Assembly: GCA_017940955.1 (NCBI GenBank)
Contig: JAGAXP010000229.1
Coordinates: 1-40,285, forward strand
DNA from: Oribacterium sp.
Lineage (GTDB): Bacteria > Bacillota_A > Clostridia > Lachnospirales > Lachnospiraceae
DNA: 40,285 nucleotides
Direction: 5' to 3'
Positions 9,009 through 17,090 of this stretch are shown in pieces (within the stretch, counting starts at the first letter, position 1; each line of letters starts with the position of its first letter). The translations under genes were made by a program, and so were the position numbers. The notes under the pieces were generated by a model. That model was not told where the DNA came from. It ran no database searches and saw only the letters and a list, made by a program, of their open reading frames with translations.

Positions 9009-10526
9009 ATGATGCTTCAATCTAGAAATGTAAGTATATATATTAGCAAGGATGACAGACTTTTAGTGGATGATTTCTCTTTTTCATTAAATCAGTCGGA
9101 TAAAGTTGCTATTATCGGTGAAGAAGGAAATGGAAAATCAACACTTCTAAAACTGTTGTATTCAGAAGAATTAACGGGCGATTATGCACATTATACCGGT
9201 GAAATAATACGTGATGGTTTGCTGGCTTATTTGCCACAATTTATGGGAGAGAATGAGCAACATCTTACAGTTACAGAATACTTAGCCGATACTGATTTTT
9301 ATGATGATTATAATATAATTAATAGTTTGGGATTGGAGTACGAATTATTGTTCTCTACTCAACAAATATCAACATTATCGGGTGGTGAAAAAATCAAGAT
9401 TCAGTTATTAAAATTGCTATCCAAAAAACCTGATGTTTTACTGCTTGATGAACCATCAAACGATTTAGATATTGATACACTTATTTTTCTTGAATCGTTT
9501 ATACGAGATTCTTCTATTCCGATAATCTTCATATCTCATGATGAGATGCTGATATCTTCGTGTGCTAATGTAATTATTCACATTGAACAATTAATTCGCA
9601 AAACAAGGTGCTCCATTACTGTATCGAGGCTCACCTATGAAGATTATCTGAAATTCAGGAACCTACAGTTTGATAGGCAGAATCAAATAGCTCATAAAGA
9701 GAGAAGCGAATATAAAAAGAAAAGGGAAAGGCTTCTTCAACTATATGAAAAAGCGCGGCATAATACTGGTTGGAAGAATCCTGACGGAATTGCCTCATCT
9801 GATGGTCATGCAAAAAAAAGCATGCAAGCTATTGTTTCTAAAGGGAAGCGCTTTGAGCGAGAAAAAGATAACTTTACAGAAATACCTGATAGAGAAACGG
9901 GGATTATAACGTGGTTTGATAGCAATATATTCATTCCCTCACAAAAGAGGATAATTGACATCGAGCTTCCCGAGTTGAAGATTAATGGCAAAATACTATC
10001 CTCAAATATTGTTTTGTCTGTGATTGGAAACCAGCATGTATGTATTATTGGTAAAAATGGGGTTGGAAAATCGACTTTGTTAAAGACAATATGGCAAGAA
10101 CTCAAAAACAGAACGGATATCATAGTCGGGTATATGCCTCAAGACTATCGAGATGTTCTTGATTATGATAGTACACCTATAGATTTTTTGCAAACTACAT
10201 ATGATAAGGAAACATACACCAAGGCCTTAACTTATATGGGGACTATGAAGTTTACTAGAGATGAAATGCACCATAAAATCTCAGAGTTGAGTGGAGGACA
10301 GAGGGCTAAAATTATTTTTTTGGGAATGGTATTGCAAAATGCAAATGTCCTTGTCCTCGATGAACCGACGAGGAATTTTTCTCCACTTTCAGCGCCTGTA
10401 ATAAGAACAGCATTGTCTGAATTCAACGGAACAATTATTAGTATTTCACATGACAGAATGTATTTGGACGAAGTTGCTGATGTAATATATGAATTATCAG
10501 ATAATGGCTTAAACACTGTATTTTAG
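9009..10526 (+). CDS. ABC-F ribosome-protection ATPase
   Basis: A 505-residue protein with two ABC domains and no membrane segment, the layout of ABC-F antibiotic resistance factors that enter the ribosomal E site and dislodge bound drug. Domain 1 has Walker A GEEGNGKST, signature LSGGEK and Walker B LLLDEPSNDLD. Domain 2 has GKNGVGKST, LSGGQR and LVLDEPTRNFSP, with the catalytic Glu kept in both; the D-loop of domain 2 is NFSP instead of NHLD, as in several clostridial ABC-F proteins. A charged linker of about 80 residues (EYKKKRERLLQLYEKARHN) joins them. There is no long C-terminal extension. Its place beside a Cfr/RlmN enzyme suggests resistance to drugs of the peptidyl-transferase centre. 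The exact drug range is unknown. Confidence 0.9.
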   Translation: MMLQSRNVSIYISKDDRLLVDDFSFSLNQSDKVAIIGEEGNGKSTLLKLLYSEELTGDYAHYTGEIIRDGLLAYLPQFMGENEQHLTVTEYLADTDFYDDYNIINSLGLEYELLFSTQQISTLSGGEKIKIQLLKLLSKKPDVLLLDEPSNDLDIDTLIFLESFIRDSSIPIIFISHDEMLISSCANVIIHIEQLIRKTRCSITVSRLTYEDYLKFRNLQFDRQNQIAHKERSEYKKKRERLLQLYEKARHNTGWKNPDGIASSDGHAKKSMQAIVSKGKRFEREKDNFTEIPDRETGIITWFDSNIFIPSQKRIIDIELPELKINGKILSSNIVLSVIGNQHVCIIGKNGVGKSTLLKTIWQELKNRTDIIVGYMPQDYRDVLDYDSTPIDFLQTTYDKETYTKALTYMGTMKFTRDEMHHKISELSGGQRAKIIFLGMVLQNANVLVLDEPTRNFSPLSAPVIRTALSEFNGTIISISHDRMYLDEVADVIYELSDNGLNTVF

Positions 10527-10838
10527 TTATGTTAACGTTGAATAGCTAAGTATCATTTACTGATTTCGCTTCGTAAACAGTAAACGATGAATAAAGTCGT
10601 GATTTGCCGCTTATTCAATGGGCTGAGATAATGAATTATGCTGAGAGATTATATCTCATACAAGTTCTTTGTAATCAGAAATCGTGACAAGTTCAGTTTA
10701 TTAAAAGCTTTTGTTCAATCGTGTATGGCAGATAGTACAGCCACTTCGCATTTTTGCAGATGTAAAAATGCGGACGTCTTACATGGATAGTCTGGATAAT
10801 ACATTAAAGAGAAATAATTCCGAGAGGGGATGATATTT
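10527..10838 (+). other. Junction between cargo island and type III R-M genes
   Basis: No gene is seen. There is an inverted repeat TTTACTG/CAGTAAA (about 10555-10584) and a perfect 9-bp hairpin CGCATTTTT/AAAAATGCG (about 10747-10772) without a T tract after it. Base composition changes from AT-rich to more balanced after this stretch, so it probably marks the right edge of the inserted cargo. No terminal repeats or transposase remains were recognised. Confidence 0.4.
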
Positions 10839-12425
10839 ATGCCAACATTAGAATGGATTGGAAAGGATAAAGTGATCAATCATCACCAAGAAGTCCCCTT
10901 CCGGGTTTTAGAGAGAAAATATAGTTTTGATGAAAGTGGGAGGCATGAAGAGGACAACGGCAGTAGTAACATGATCATCCATGGAGATAATCTGGAAGCC
11001 CTGAAAACTCTTCTGCCTCGCTATGAGGGTCAAATCCGCTGTATCTACATCGATCCACCTTATAATACCGGAAATGAAGGCTGGATTTACAATGACAATG
11101 TGAACGATCCGAAGATTCGAAAATGGTTGGGGGAAGTTGTCGGTAAGGAAGGTGAAGACCTGACACGGCATGATAAGTGGCTGTGCATGATGTATCCAAG
11201 GCTTCGTCTTCTCCATAAGCTCCTTTCAAGTGATGGTGCTATCTTCATTAGTATTGATGATAATGAACAAGAATATTTGAAGGCTATCTGCAATGAGATA
11301 TTTGGAGCGTCTAATCATGTGGCAACCTTTGTATGGCAAAAAAGATACTCTCCTGATATTCGAACTGCAGTTAGCAATGCACACGAATACATAATATGCT
11401 TTTCAAAGGATCCGGTTGCTTTTAAGGAGAGAAGAAATCTTTTACCGCTTGGAGAAGAACAAACGAAACAGTTTACTAATCCAGATAATGATCCACGCGG
11501 TCCATGGAAAGCAAACGACTTTACAGCACCAGGATATCGACCTAATCAGATGTATGAAATAGAATTGCCCTCTGGAAGAACTGTCACTCCACCAGCAGGT
11601 AGATGCTGGAGAGTTACAAAGGAAGGATTTGAGCAATTCAAGAAAGAAGACAAAATGGTTTATGGCGCAGATGGGAATGGGGTTCCTGCCGTAAAGCGCT
11701 TTCTTTCTGAAATGCCTGGAATGGTGCCATGGACGTGGCTTAATCACGAACTTGTAGGGCATACCCAAGAAGGTAATAAACTTTTAGCTTCAATTTTGGG
11801 AAAGGCTGTCTTTGATTATCCCAAACCGATGAGATTGATACGGCATTTCCTTCAGATAGCAACCGATAAAGACGATATTATCTTAGATTCATTCGCAGGA
11901 TCAGGGACAACAGCACATGCAGTTACAGATCTCAATTATGAAGATGGAGGATCCAGAAAGTTTATAATAATTGAGATGATGGATTATGCAGATACGATTA
12001 CCGCGGAACGTGTCAAACGGGTTATAACCGGATACGGAGAAGGAAAGAAATCTGTTCTAGGTACCGGCGGCAGCTTCAGTTACTATGAACTTGGCGAGCC
12101 GTTGATGCTTGATGCGGATCACCTGAACGAGAAAGTGGAGAAGGATAAGATCCGGGAATATATCTGGTACACGGAGACGAGGCAGCCGTTGCCGGAAACA
12201 AGGCAGGAGCACGACTATCAGCTGGGGACATTGAACCACACGGCGTACTATTTTTACTATGAGCCGAACCAGATGACTGTTCTGGGGTACGATTTTCTGT
12301 CCACAATCAGGGAAAAAGCAGAGAGCTATATTATCTATGCGGATCGGTGCGCCTTGAGTGATGCAGAGCTTATGCGTTTTGGCATTACCTTCAAGAAAAT
12401 CCCTCGAGATATCACAAAGCTGTAG
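10839..12425 (+). CDS. mod: Type III restriction system DNA methyltransferase (Mod)
   Basis: A beta-class N6-adenine methyltransferase that gives site recognition and protection for a type III R-M complex. Motif IV DPPY (residues 72-75, in YIDPPYNTGNEG) comes before motif I FAGSGTT (residue 352 onward), the order of the beta class. The region between them is the target recognition domain. The ATG at 10839 is chosen over that at 10830 because AGGGG lies 9 nt upstream of it, giving 528 residues. The first three quarters are more AT-rich than the last quarter (after about 12050), which suggests past exchange of the recognition part. The res gene follows with a 13-bp gap. Confidence 0.92.
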   Translation: MPTLEWIGKDKVINHHQEVPFRVLERKYSFDESGRHEEDNGSSNMIIHGDNLEALKTLLPRYEGQIRCIYIDPPYNTGNEGWIYNDNVNDPKIRKWLGEVVGKEGEDLTRHDKWLCMMYPRLRLLHKLLSSDGAIFISIDDNEQEYLKAICNEIFGASNHVATFVWQKRYSPDIRTAVSNAHEYIICFSKDPVAFKERRNLLPLGEEQTKQFTNPDNDPRGPWKANDFTAPGYRPNQMYEIELPSGRTVTPPAGRCWRVTKEGFEQFKKEDKMVYGADGNGVPAVKRFLSEMPGMVPWTWLNHELVGHTQEGNKLLASILGKAVFDYPKPMRLIRHFLQIATDKDDIILDSFAGSGTTAHAVTDLNYEDGGSRKFIIIEMMDYADTITAERVKRVITGYGEGKKSVLGTGGSFSYYELGEPLMLDADHLNEKVEKDKIREYIWYTETRQPLPETRQEHDYQLGTLNHTAYYFYYEPNQMTVLGYDFLSTIREKAESYIIYADRCALSDAELMRFGITFKKIPRDITKL

Positions 12426-12438
12426 GGAGGCGGGCGAG

Positions 12439-15096
12439 ATGGAATTAAAGAATTATCAAAAAAACGTGATTTCCGATTTGACCCGTTATCTGGAACTGCT
12501 GAATGAGACCGGGAATATTGGGATGGCCTACCGGAAGCTATGGGAAGAAAAGAACGTGCCGGTGGGGTTCGGTGGGGTTCCTGCATACCAGAACATTCTC
12601 CCCGGGGTCCCGGATCTTTGTTTCAAAGTGCCGACCGGCGGCGGGAAGACGTTTCTGGCATGCAACGCGATTAAGCCTGTATTTGGTGCCCTTCCCCAGA
12701 CAAAGATAAAGGCAGTTGTATGGCTGGTTCCTTCCGATGCCATCCTGGAACAGACGCTTGCGGCACTTCGGAATCCGGCGCATCCTTATCGCCAGAAGCT
12801 GGATACGGATTTCGGAGGGCGTGTGGAAATCTATACGAAGCAGGAGCTTCTTGCCGGACAGAACTTCAACATCACTTCGGTAACAGAGCAGCTCTCGGTA
12901 ATGGTACTCTCCTACGACTCCTTCCGCGGTAGAAAGGAAGCGCTGAAGGCACGCCAGGAGAACAGTTCTCTTGCTCCTATGGCAAAAGCATTGGGCACTC
13001 CTGCATATCCGATAGAGGAAGCAGATGAAACCGCCCTCCTGCAGGTGATCAATCAGCTATCCCCACTGGTTATTGTGGATGAAAGCCATCATGCCAGAAG
13101 CACCCTCAGCCGGAAGATGCTAAAAGACTTTAATCCATGTTTTGTGCTTGACTTGACGGCGACTCCCACAAAGGAGAGCAATATCATCTCCTTCGTGGAT
13201 GCTGTCCAGCTGAAGCGGGAAAACATGGTTAAGCTGCCCGTGGTCGTTTACAACCGTTCTTCCCAGCAGGAAGTCGTGGCAGATGCGATTGACCTTCGGA
13301 ATCATCTGGAGCAGCAGGCTGTCTCGGAAGAAAAAACGGGCGGTCCTTATATCCGTCCCATCGTGCTTTTCCAAGCACAGCCCAAAGGAAAGGAAGACAG
13401 CACCACTTTTGAAAAGCTGAGAGGGAAGCTCGTAGAAGCCGGCATCCCGTCAGAGGAAATCGCGATTAAGACGGCGGATGTCAATGAACTGAAGGGCGTG
13501 GATCTGCTTGACCGGGATTGCAGGATCAGGTATATCATCACGGTTAATGCACTGAAAGAAGGATGGGACTGTCCGTTTGCTTATATTCTTGCGTCCCTTG
13601 CAAATAAGACTAGCCAGGTGGATGTGGAACAGATATTGGGCAGGATACTACGCCAGCCACATACTAGGCGAATGGAACAGGCGGCTCTGAACATGTCTTA
13701 TGTGCTGACATCTTCCCGAGACTTCAAAGAAACGCTGGATGGGATCGTTCACGGCCTGAACAGTGCCGGGTTCTCCGGTAAAGACTGCCGGGTGGCTGTG
13801 GAAGAAGACAAATCAACATATCAGTATCCTGAGTATCGGCAGACATCTTTTCTTCGGGAAGAGCCGTCAGATTATGGTGATTCCAAAGAACAGGAAGAGT
13901 TTCTTGACTTTGATCCCGGGCTGCTCTCGCAAACGCTTCAAGCGAGAGAGCAATCATCAGAAGAAGGTACGACGGAAGGGAAGGAAACACATGGCAGTAC
14001 TGCTTCTGCAATGATTGCTGTCGCAGAAAAGGAAGGAGCGTCTTTTGAGGCTGCTATGCAGCAAAACGAAATGAATAGTGACTTCAGCGATATCCCAGTG
14101 GAGATACAAGATAAGATGACGTATTTTCATATAAATCCGGAATTCAAAGAGGAAGCAAAAGACCTGATTCTTCCGCAGTTCTTTATGAAAGTGCCAAACA
14201 GCATTTTTGCTGACGGATATACGGTTCTGCTCCAAAAAGAACATCTTGCGGAAGGTTTCACGCTGAAGGGCAAGGGCTATGATATCGACTTTGACCGGGC
14301 TGATGATGAAATTGCCAAGGTGGATATCAGCGATAAAGAGGGGAGCACGCCGAAAGTCTTTAAGATGTCAGAAACAGACCAAAGGTATTTCAAGGAGCAG
14401 TTTTCCCACTTTTCACCGGAACAGAAGGTGCGTACCTGCAAGGATATCATCCACCGCTCCCTGAATAAGATGGATATGATCGACGACGGCGAGTTACGTG
14501 GCTATATTGACCGCATTGTGGATGACATGGATAGGGAAACATTAGCTGCATTGGAACAGGCTCCGCAGGGATTTGCTTACCGGATCCGGAAGTATGTGGA
14601 GACGTTGCTGGATGCACATTACCTGAAAACATTCCAGAATTGGATCGAGATCGAACGCATCGTTGTAGAGCCGTATTATAAGCTGCCGGATGCAATTGGG
14701 CCGCTACGGACCACAAACACGTTTGGGAAGAGCCTTTATCAGGCAGAGGAAGAAGTCAATGGATTTGAGTATGATATGGTGATGGCTCTGACGGCTATGC
14801 CGAACGTCCGTTGGTGGCACAGGAATATCTCCCGCCATGGCTTCTGTATCAATGGCTTCGTGAAGCACTATCCAGATTTTATCGTGAAGACACAGAGTGG
14901 GAAAACGATCCTGATTGAGACAAAGGGAGACCATCTGGAGAATACCGAGACAAAATATAAACTGGAGCTTGGGCGGGCATGGCAGAACATGGCCGGCAGC
15001 AGCTTCCGATATTACATGGTTTTCCAGAGCAAAGACCTGAACCTGAACGGAGCAATACAGTTCGATAAGTTCTGTGAGCTCATGAAAAACCTGTAA
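12439..15096 (+). CDS. res: Type III restriction endonuclease, Res subunit
   Basis: ATP-driven translocase and nuclease subunit that partners Mod. AGGGAGG lies 8 nt before the ATG at 12439, giving 885 residues; the open frame reaches back to 12358 but that would overlap mod. Visible motifs are TGGGKT (Walker A, residues 66-71), DESHH (residues 214-218), DLTATPT (motif III), GRILRQPH (motif VI region) and a C-terminal PD-(D/E)xK nuclease site with PDFIV (Asp813) and IETKGD (Glu827, Lys829). All key residues are present and the length is normal, so the system is probably active. A Fic gene follows 12 bp later. Confidence 0.92.
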   Translation: MELKNYQKNVISDLTRYLELLNETGNIGMAYRKLWEEKNVPVGFGGVPAYQNILPGVPDLCFKVPTGGGKTFLACNAIKPVFGALPQTKIKAVVWLVPSDAILEQTLAALRNPAHPYRQKLDTDFGGRVEIYTKQELLAGQNFNITSVTEQLSVMVLSYDSFRGRKEALKARQENSSLAPMAKALGTPAYPIEEADETALLQVINQLSPLVIVDESHHARSTLSRKMLKDFNPCFVLDLTATPTKESNIISFVDAVQLKRENMVKLPVVVYNRSSQQEVVADAIDLRNHLEQQAVSEEKTGGPYIRPIVLFQAQPKGKEDSTTFEKLRGKLVEAGIPSEEIAIKTADVNELKGVDLLDRDCRIRYIITVNALKEGWDCPFAYILASLANKTSQVDVEQILGRILRQPHTRRMEQAALNMSYVLTSSRDFKETLDGIVHGLNSAGFSGKDCRVAVEEDKSTYQYPEYRQTSFLREEPSDYGDSKEQEEFLDFDPGLLSQTLQAREQSSEEGTTEGKETHGSTASAMIAVAEKEGASFEAAMQQNEMNSDFSDIPVEIQDKMTYFHINPEFKEEAKDLILPQFFMKVPNSIFADGYTVLLQKEHLAEGFTLKGKGYDIDFDRADDEIAKVDISDKEGSTPKVFKMSETDQRYFKEQFSHFSPEQKVRTCKDIIHRSLNKMDMIDDGELRGYIDRIVDDMDRETLAALEQAPQGFAYRIRKYVETLLDAHYLKTFQNWIEIERIVVEPYYKLPDAIGPLRTTNTFGKSLYQAEEEVNGFEYDMVMALTAMPNVRWWHRNISRHGFCINGFVKHYPDFIVKTQSGKTILIETKGDHLENTETKYKLELGRAWQNMAGSSFRYYMVFQSKDLNLNGAIQFDKFCELMKNL

Positions 15097-15108
15097 AGGG
15101 TGGTTATT

Positions 15109-16188
15109 ATGAAATCTGACAAGGACATCAAAAAAGATCCATTTGAAGAGTACCTTCGGGAATCGGAGCCAACCCACAGAGAGTCTGTGTATTATTGGCA
15201 GACAGCCATTGGTCTGCAAGCCGTTGATGGGCTGGAAACATCGGATTATTTGAAGGAGACAGCAAAAAGTAGCATAGAAGGCAACATTTCTATCGAGAAA
15301 GCTCAGGAACTGATTGAGTCGTATTATCGTGAAAACCCGAAATCCTCCGATAACAGAACGGAGGAGGCAGACAAGGTTTCCGCGAGAATCGCCGCAGTTC
15401 TGGCAGAAAAAGCCTTTACCTTCTCTCCTACCCAGTATCTATCCATACACCAGCGTTTGTTTGAAGGGATTTATTCACACGCCGGAAGGATCCGCGATTA
15501 CAATATCACGAAAAACGAATGGGTTCTTGATGGGGATACTGTTCTTTACGGCGGGGCAACCGAGCTTCGGGCTACCCTTGAATATGACCTGTCCCAGGAG
15601 AAGGAATTTAACTATGCGGGCCTGACTATGCAGGAAGTGATCCGGCATCTGGCGAGATTTATTTCCAGATTGTGGCAGATTCATGTATTCGGTGAGGGGA
15701 ATACCAGGACAACGGCGGTCTTCTTTATCAAATACCTCCGTTCCTTAGGCTTTGATGTTACGAACGATATCTTTGCGAAGAACGCCTGGTATTTCCGAAA
15801 TGCCATGGTTCGGGCAAATTATACGAATCTTCAGAAGGGCGTGCATGAAACGACAGAATATCTGGAAGTGTTTCTCCGTAATCTACTTCTGGGGGAAAAC
15901 ACACCGCTTCATAACCGCGATATGCACATCAGCGGAATATTACATTCCGATAAGGTCAATGCTGACCCAATAAATGGCCCAATAAATGACCCAATAAAAC
16001 TGACTGAACGTGAAAAACAGCTGCTTCAGCTTTTACGGGAATCTCCGGATCTTACCCGGAAAGTGCTTGCTGAAAAGCTTGGATGCTCAGACAGCACAGT
16101 TAAGCGGGAACTGCAGTTGCTTTCGGAGAAAGGGGTTCTCCGGCGGATTGGCTCTAAAAAAACGGGCGTATGGGTCATTAACAGATAG
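15109..16188 (+). CDS. Fic-domain protein with C-terminal winged helix
   Basis: A 359-residue Fic enzyme, usually an AMP-transferase acting on protein targets. The active motif is HVFGEGNTRT (His192). At residues 54-59 SSIEGN resembles the inhibitory (S/T)xxxE(G/N) helix, but the residue four before Glu is Lys rather than Ser/Thr. After the Fic domain, a 3 x 12-nt tandem repeat (15964-15999) encodes DPINGPINDPIK as a linker to a winged helix (LTRKVLAEKLGCSDSTVKRELQ). The ATG at 15109 has AAAGGG at good spacing; the GTG at 15100 is less likely. It is only 12 bp behind res, so it is probably cotranscribed with the R-M genes. A role in defence or regulation is inferred, not shown. Confidence 0.85.
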   Translation: MKSDKDIKKDPFEEYLRESEPTHRESVYYWQTAIGLQAVDGLETSDYLKETAKSSIEGNISIEKAQELIESYYRENPKSSDNRTEEADKVSARIAAVLAEKAFTFSPTQYLSIHQRLFEGIYSHAGRIRDYNITKNEWVLDGDTVLYGGATELRATLEYDLSQEKEFNYAGLTMQEVIRHLARFISRLWQIHVFGEGNTRTTAVFFIKYLRSLGFDVTNDIFAKNAWYFRNAMVRANYTNLQKGVHETTEYLEVFLRNLLLGENTPLHNRDMHISGILHSDKVNADPINGPINDPIKLTEREKQLLQLLRESPDLTRKVLAEKLGCSDSTVKRELQLLSEKGVLRRIGSKKTGVWVINR

Positions 16189-16334
16189 GATTAGCACAGG
16201 GTTCAGAAACGAATAGGCAACGTATAGAGCATAGGATGTTTTTTATGAAACCATAATAGTAAGATGTGATGGCAGGCGGAATGCAATCGATCCGTTCACC
16301 ACCCGACTCATTATACAAATTGATTACGATTCCG

Positions 16335-16380
16335 AAAGCCATTTGTGGCAGGAAACCTGTCCTGCTGCGAGTGGCTTTTT
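16335..16380 (+). terminator. Terminator after the mod-res-fic unit
   Basis: AAAGCCA (16335-16341) pairs with TGGCTTT (16372-16378), with an inner GGCAGGA/TCCTGCT stem, and ends in TTTTT. The rest of the gap 16189-16502 holds no gene that I recognise. Confidence 0.75.
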
Positions 16381-16502
16381 AACGTTAAACCACAGAATGA
16401 AGTTAATAAAACTGCTGACAGCATAAAAAATTTTTGCTGACTTCGCCTCAGGCAGATAACTTCACTTCTGGATTATCGAAGCTTTTTCGAGGAGTTTGTA
16501 TA

Positions 16503-16922
16503 ATGAAGATGACAAAGAAGACTTTCGGGGAGGAGGTGGTTGCCGTGCCAACAGAGGTTGCGCTTGAGCGTGCTCAGACCCTTGGCTCCAGGATCAGGGC
16601 TGTCCGGAAGCACAAGAATATCAAGCAAAAAGATCTCGCAATTCGTATCGGTTGTAACAGTAGCCATCTCAGTGATATAGAATCGGACAAGAAACTTCCT
16701 TCGCTGGATAAGCTGAAACTTATCAGCGAGGAATTGGATACCACGGTGGATTTCTTTCTATTGGATTCCCCTCATTCCTGTAAGTCTTATCTCAGGGATG
16801 ATGAACTTGGCTCGATTGTGGAACGCTGTAATACCAGTACTTTAAGACGGATTGTTCATGTTGCACAGCTGTTCTTGGAGGAACAACAGGAGTACGAGAA
16901 AAGATTGTCACAATACGAGTAA
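16503..16922 (+). CDS. XRE-family HTH regulator
   Basis: A 139-residue protein. GAGGAG lies 8 nt before the ATG at 16503. The HTH is at residues about 24-80 (GSRIRAVRKHKNIKQKDLAIRIGCNSSHLSDIESDKKLPSLDKL). A helical C-terminal part (LRRIVHVAQLFLEEQQEYEKRL) may serve for dimerization. It stands alone between the Fic gene terminator and the GAF-BTAD gene. It could act as the phage-type repressor of the element, but its target is unknown. Confidence 0.85.
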   Translation: MKMTKKTFGEEVVAVPTEVALERAQTLGSRIRAVRKHKNIKQKDLAIRIGCNSSHLSDIESDKKLPSLDKLKLISEELDTTVDFFLLDSPHSCKSYLRDDELGSIVERCNTSTLRRIVHVAQLFLEEQQEYEKRLSQYE

Positions 16923-16968
16923 GGCTGGAATAATAGCATAAAGGGATCCAGGCCTGTCATGATAAATT

Positions 16969-17043
16969 GGCAGCCAAAGATCAAACGAGTGATGTGGGCC
17001 GCAGGCTGCCGGAAAATGACAAGGCAGCCCTGCGGCCTTTTTC
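16969..17043 (+). terminator. Terminator with a competing upstream segment, before the GAF-BTAD gene
   Basis: GGCCGCAGGCTGCC (16997-17010) pairs with GGCAGCCCTGCGGCC (17023-17037) with one bulge, followed by TTTTTC, a strong terminator. An extra GGCAGCC at 16969-16975 can also pair with GGCTGCC (17004-17010), which would break the terminator. The three segments form a possible antiterminator/terminator switch in the leader of the next gene. Confidence 0.7.
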
Positions 17044-17090
17044 TATCTGCTGGATGGTTGGCACGGATGATTAAGCAAGGGGTGGTGGAG

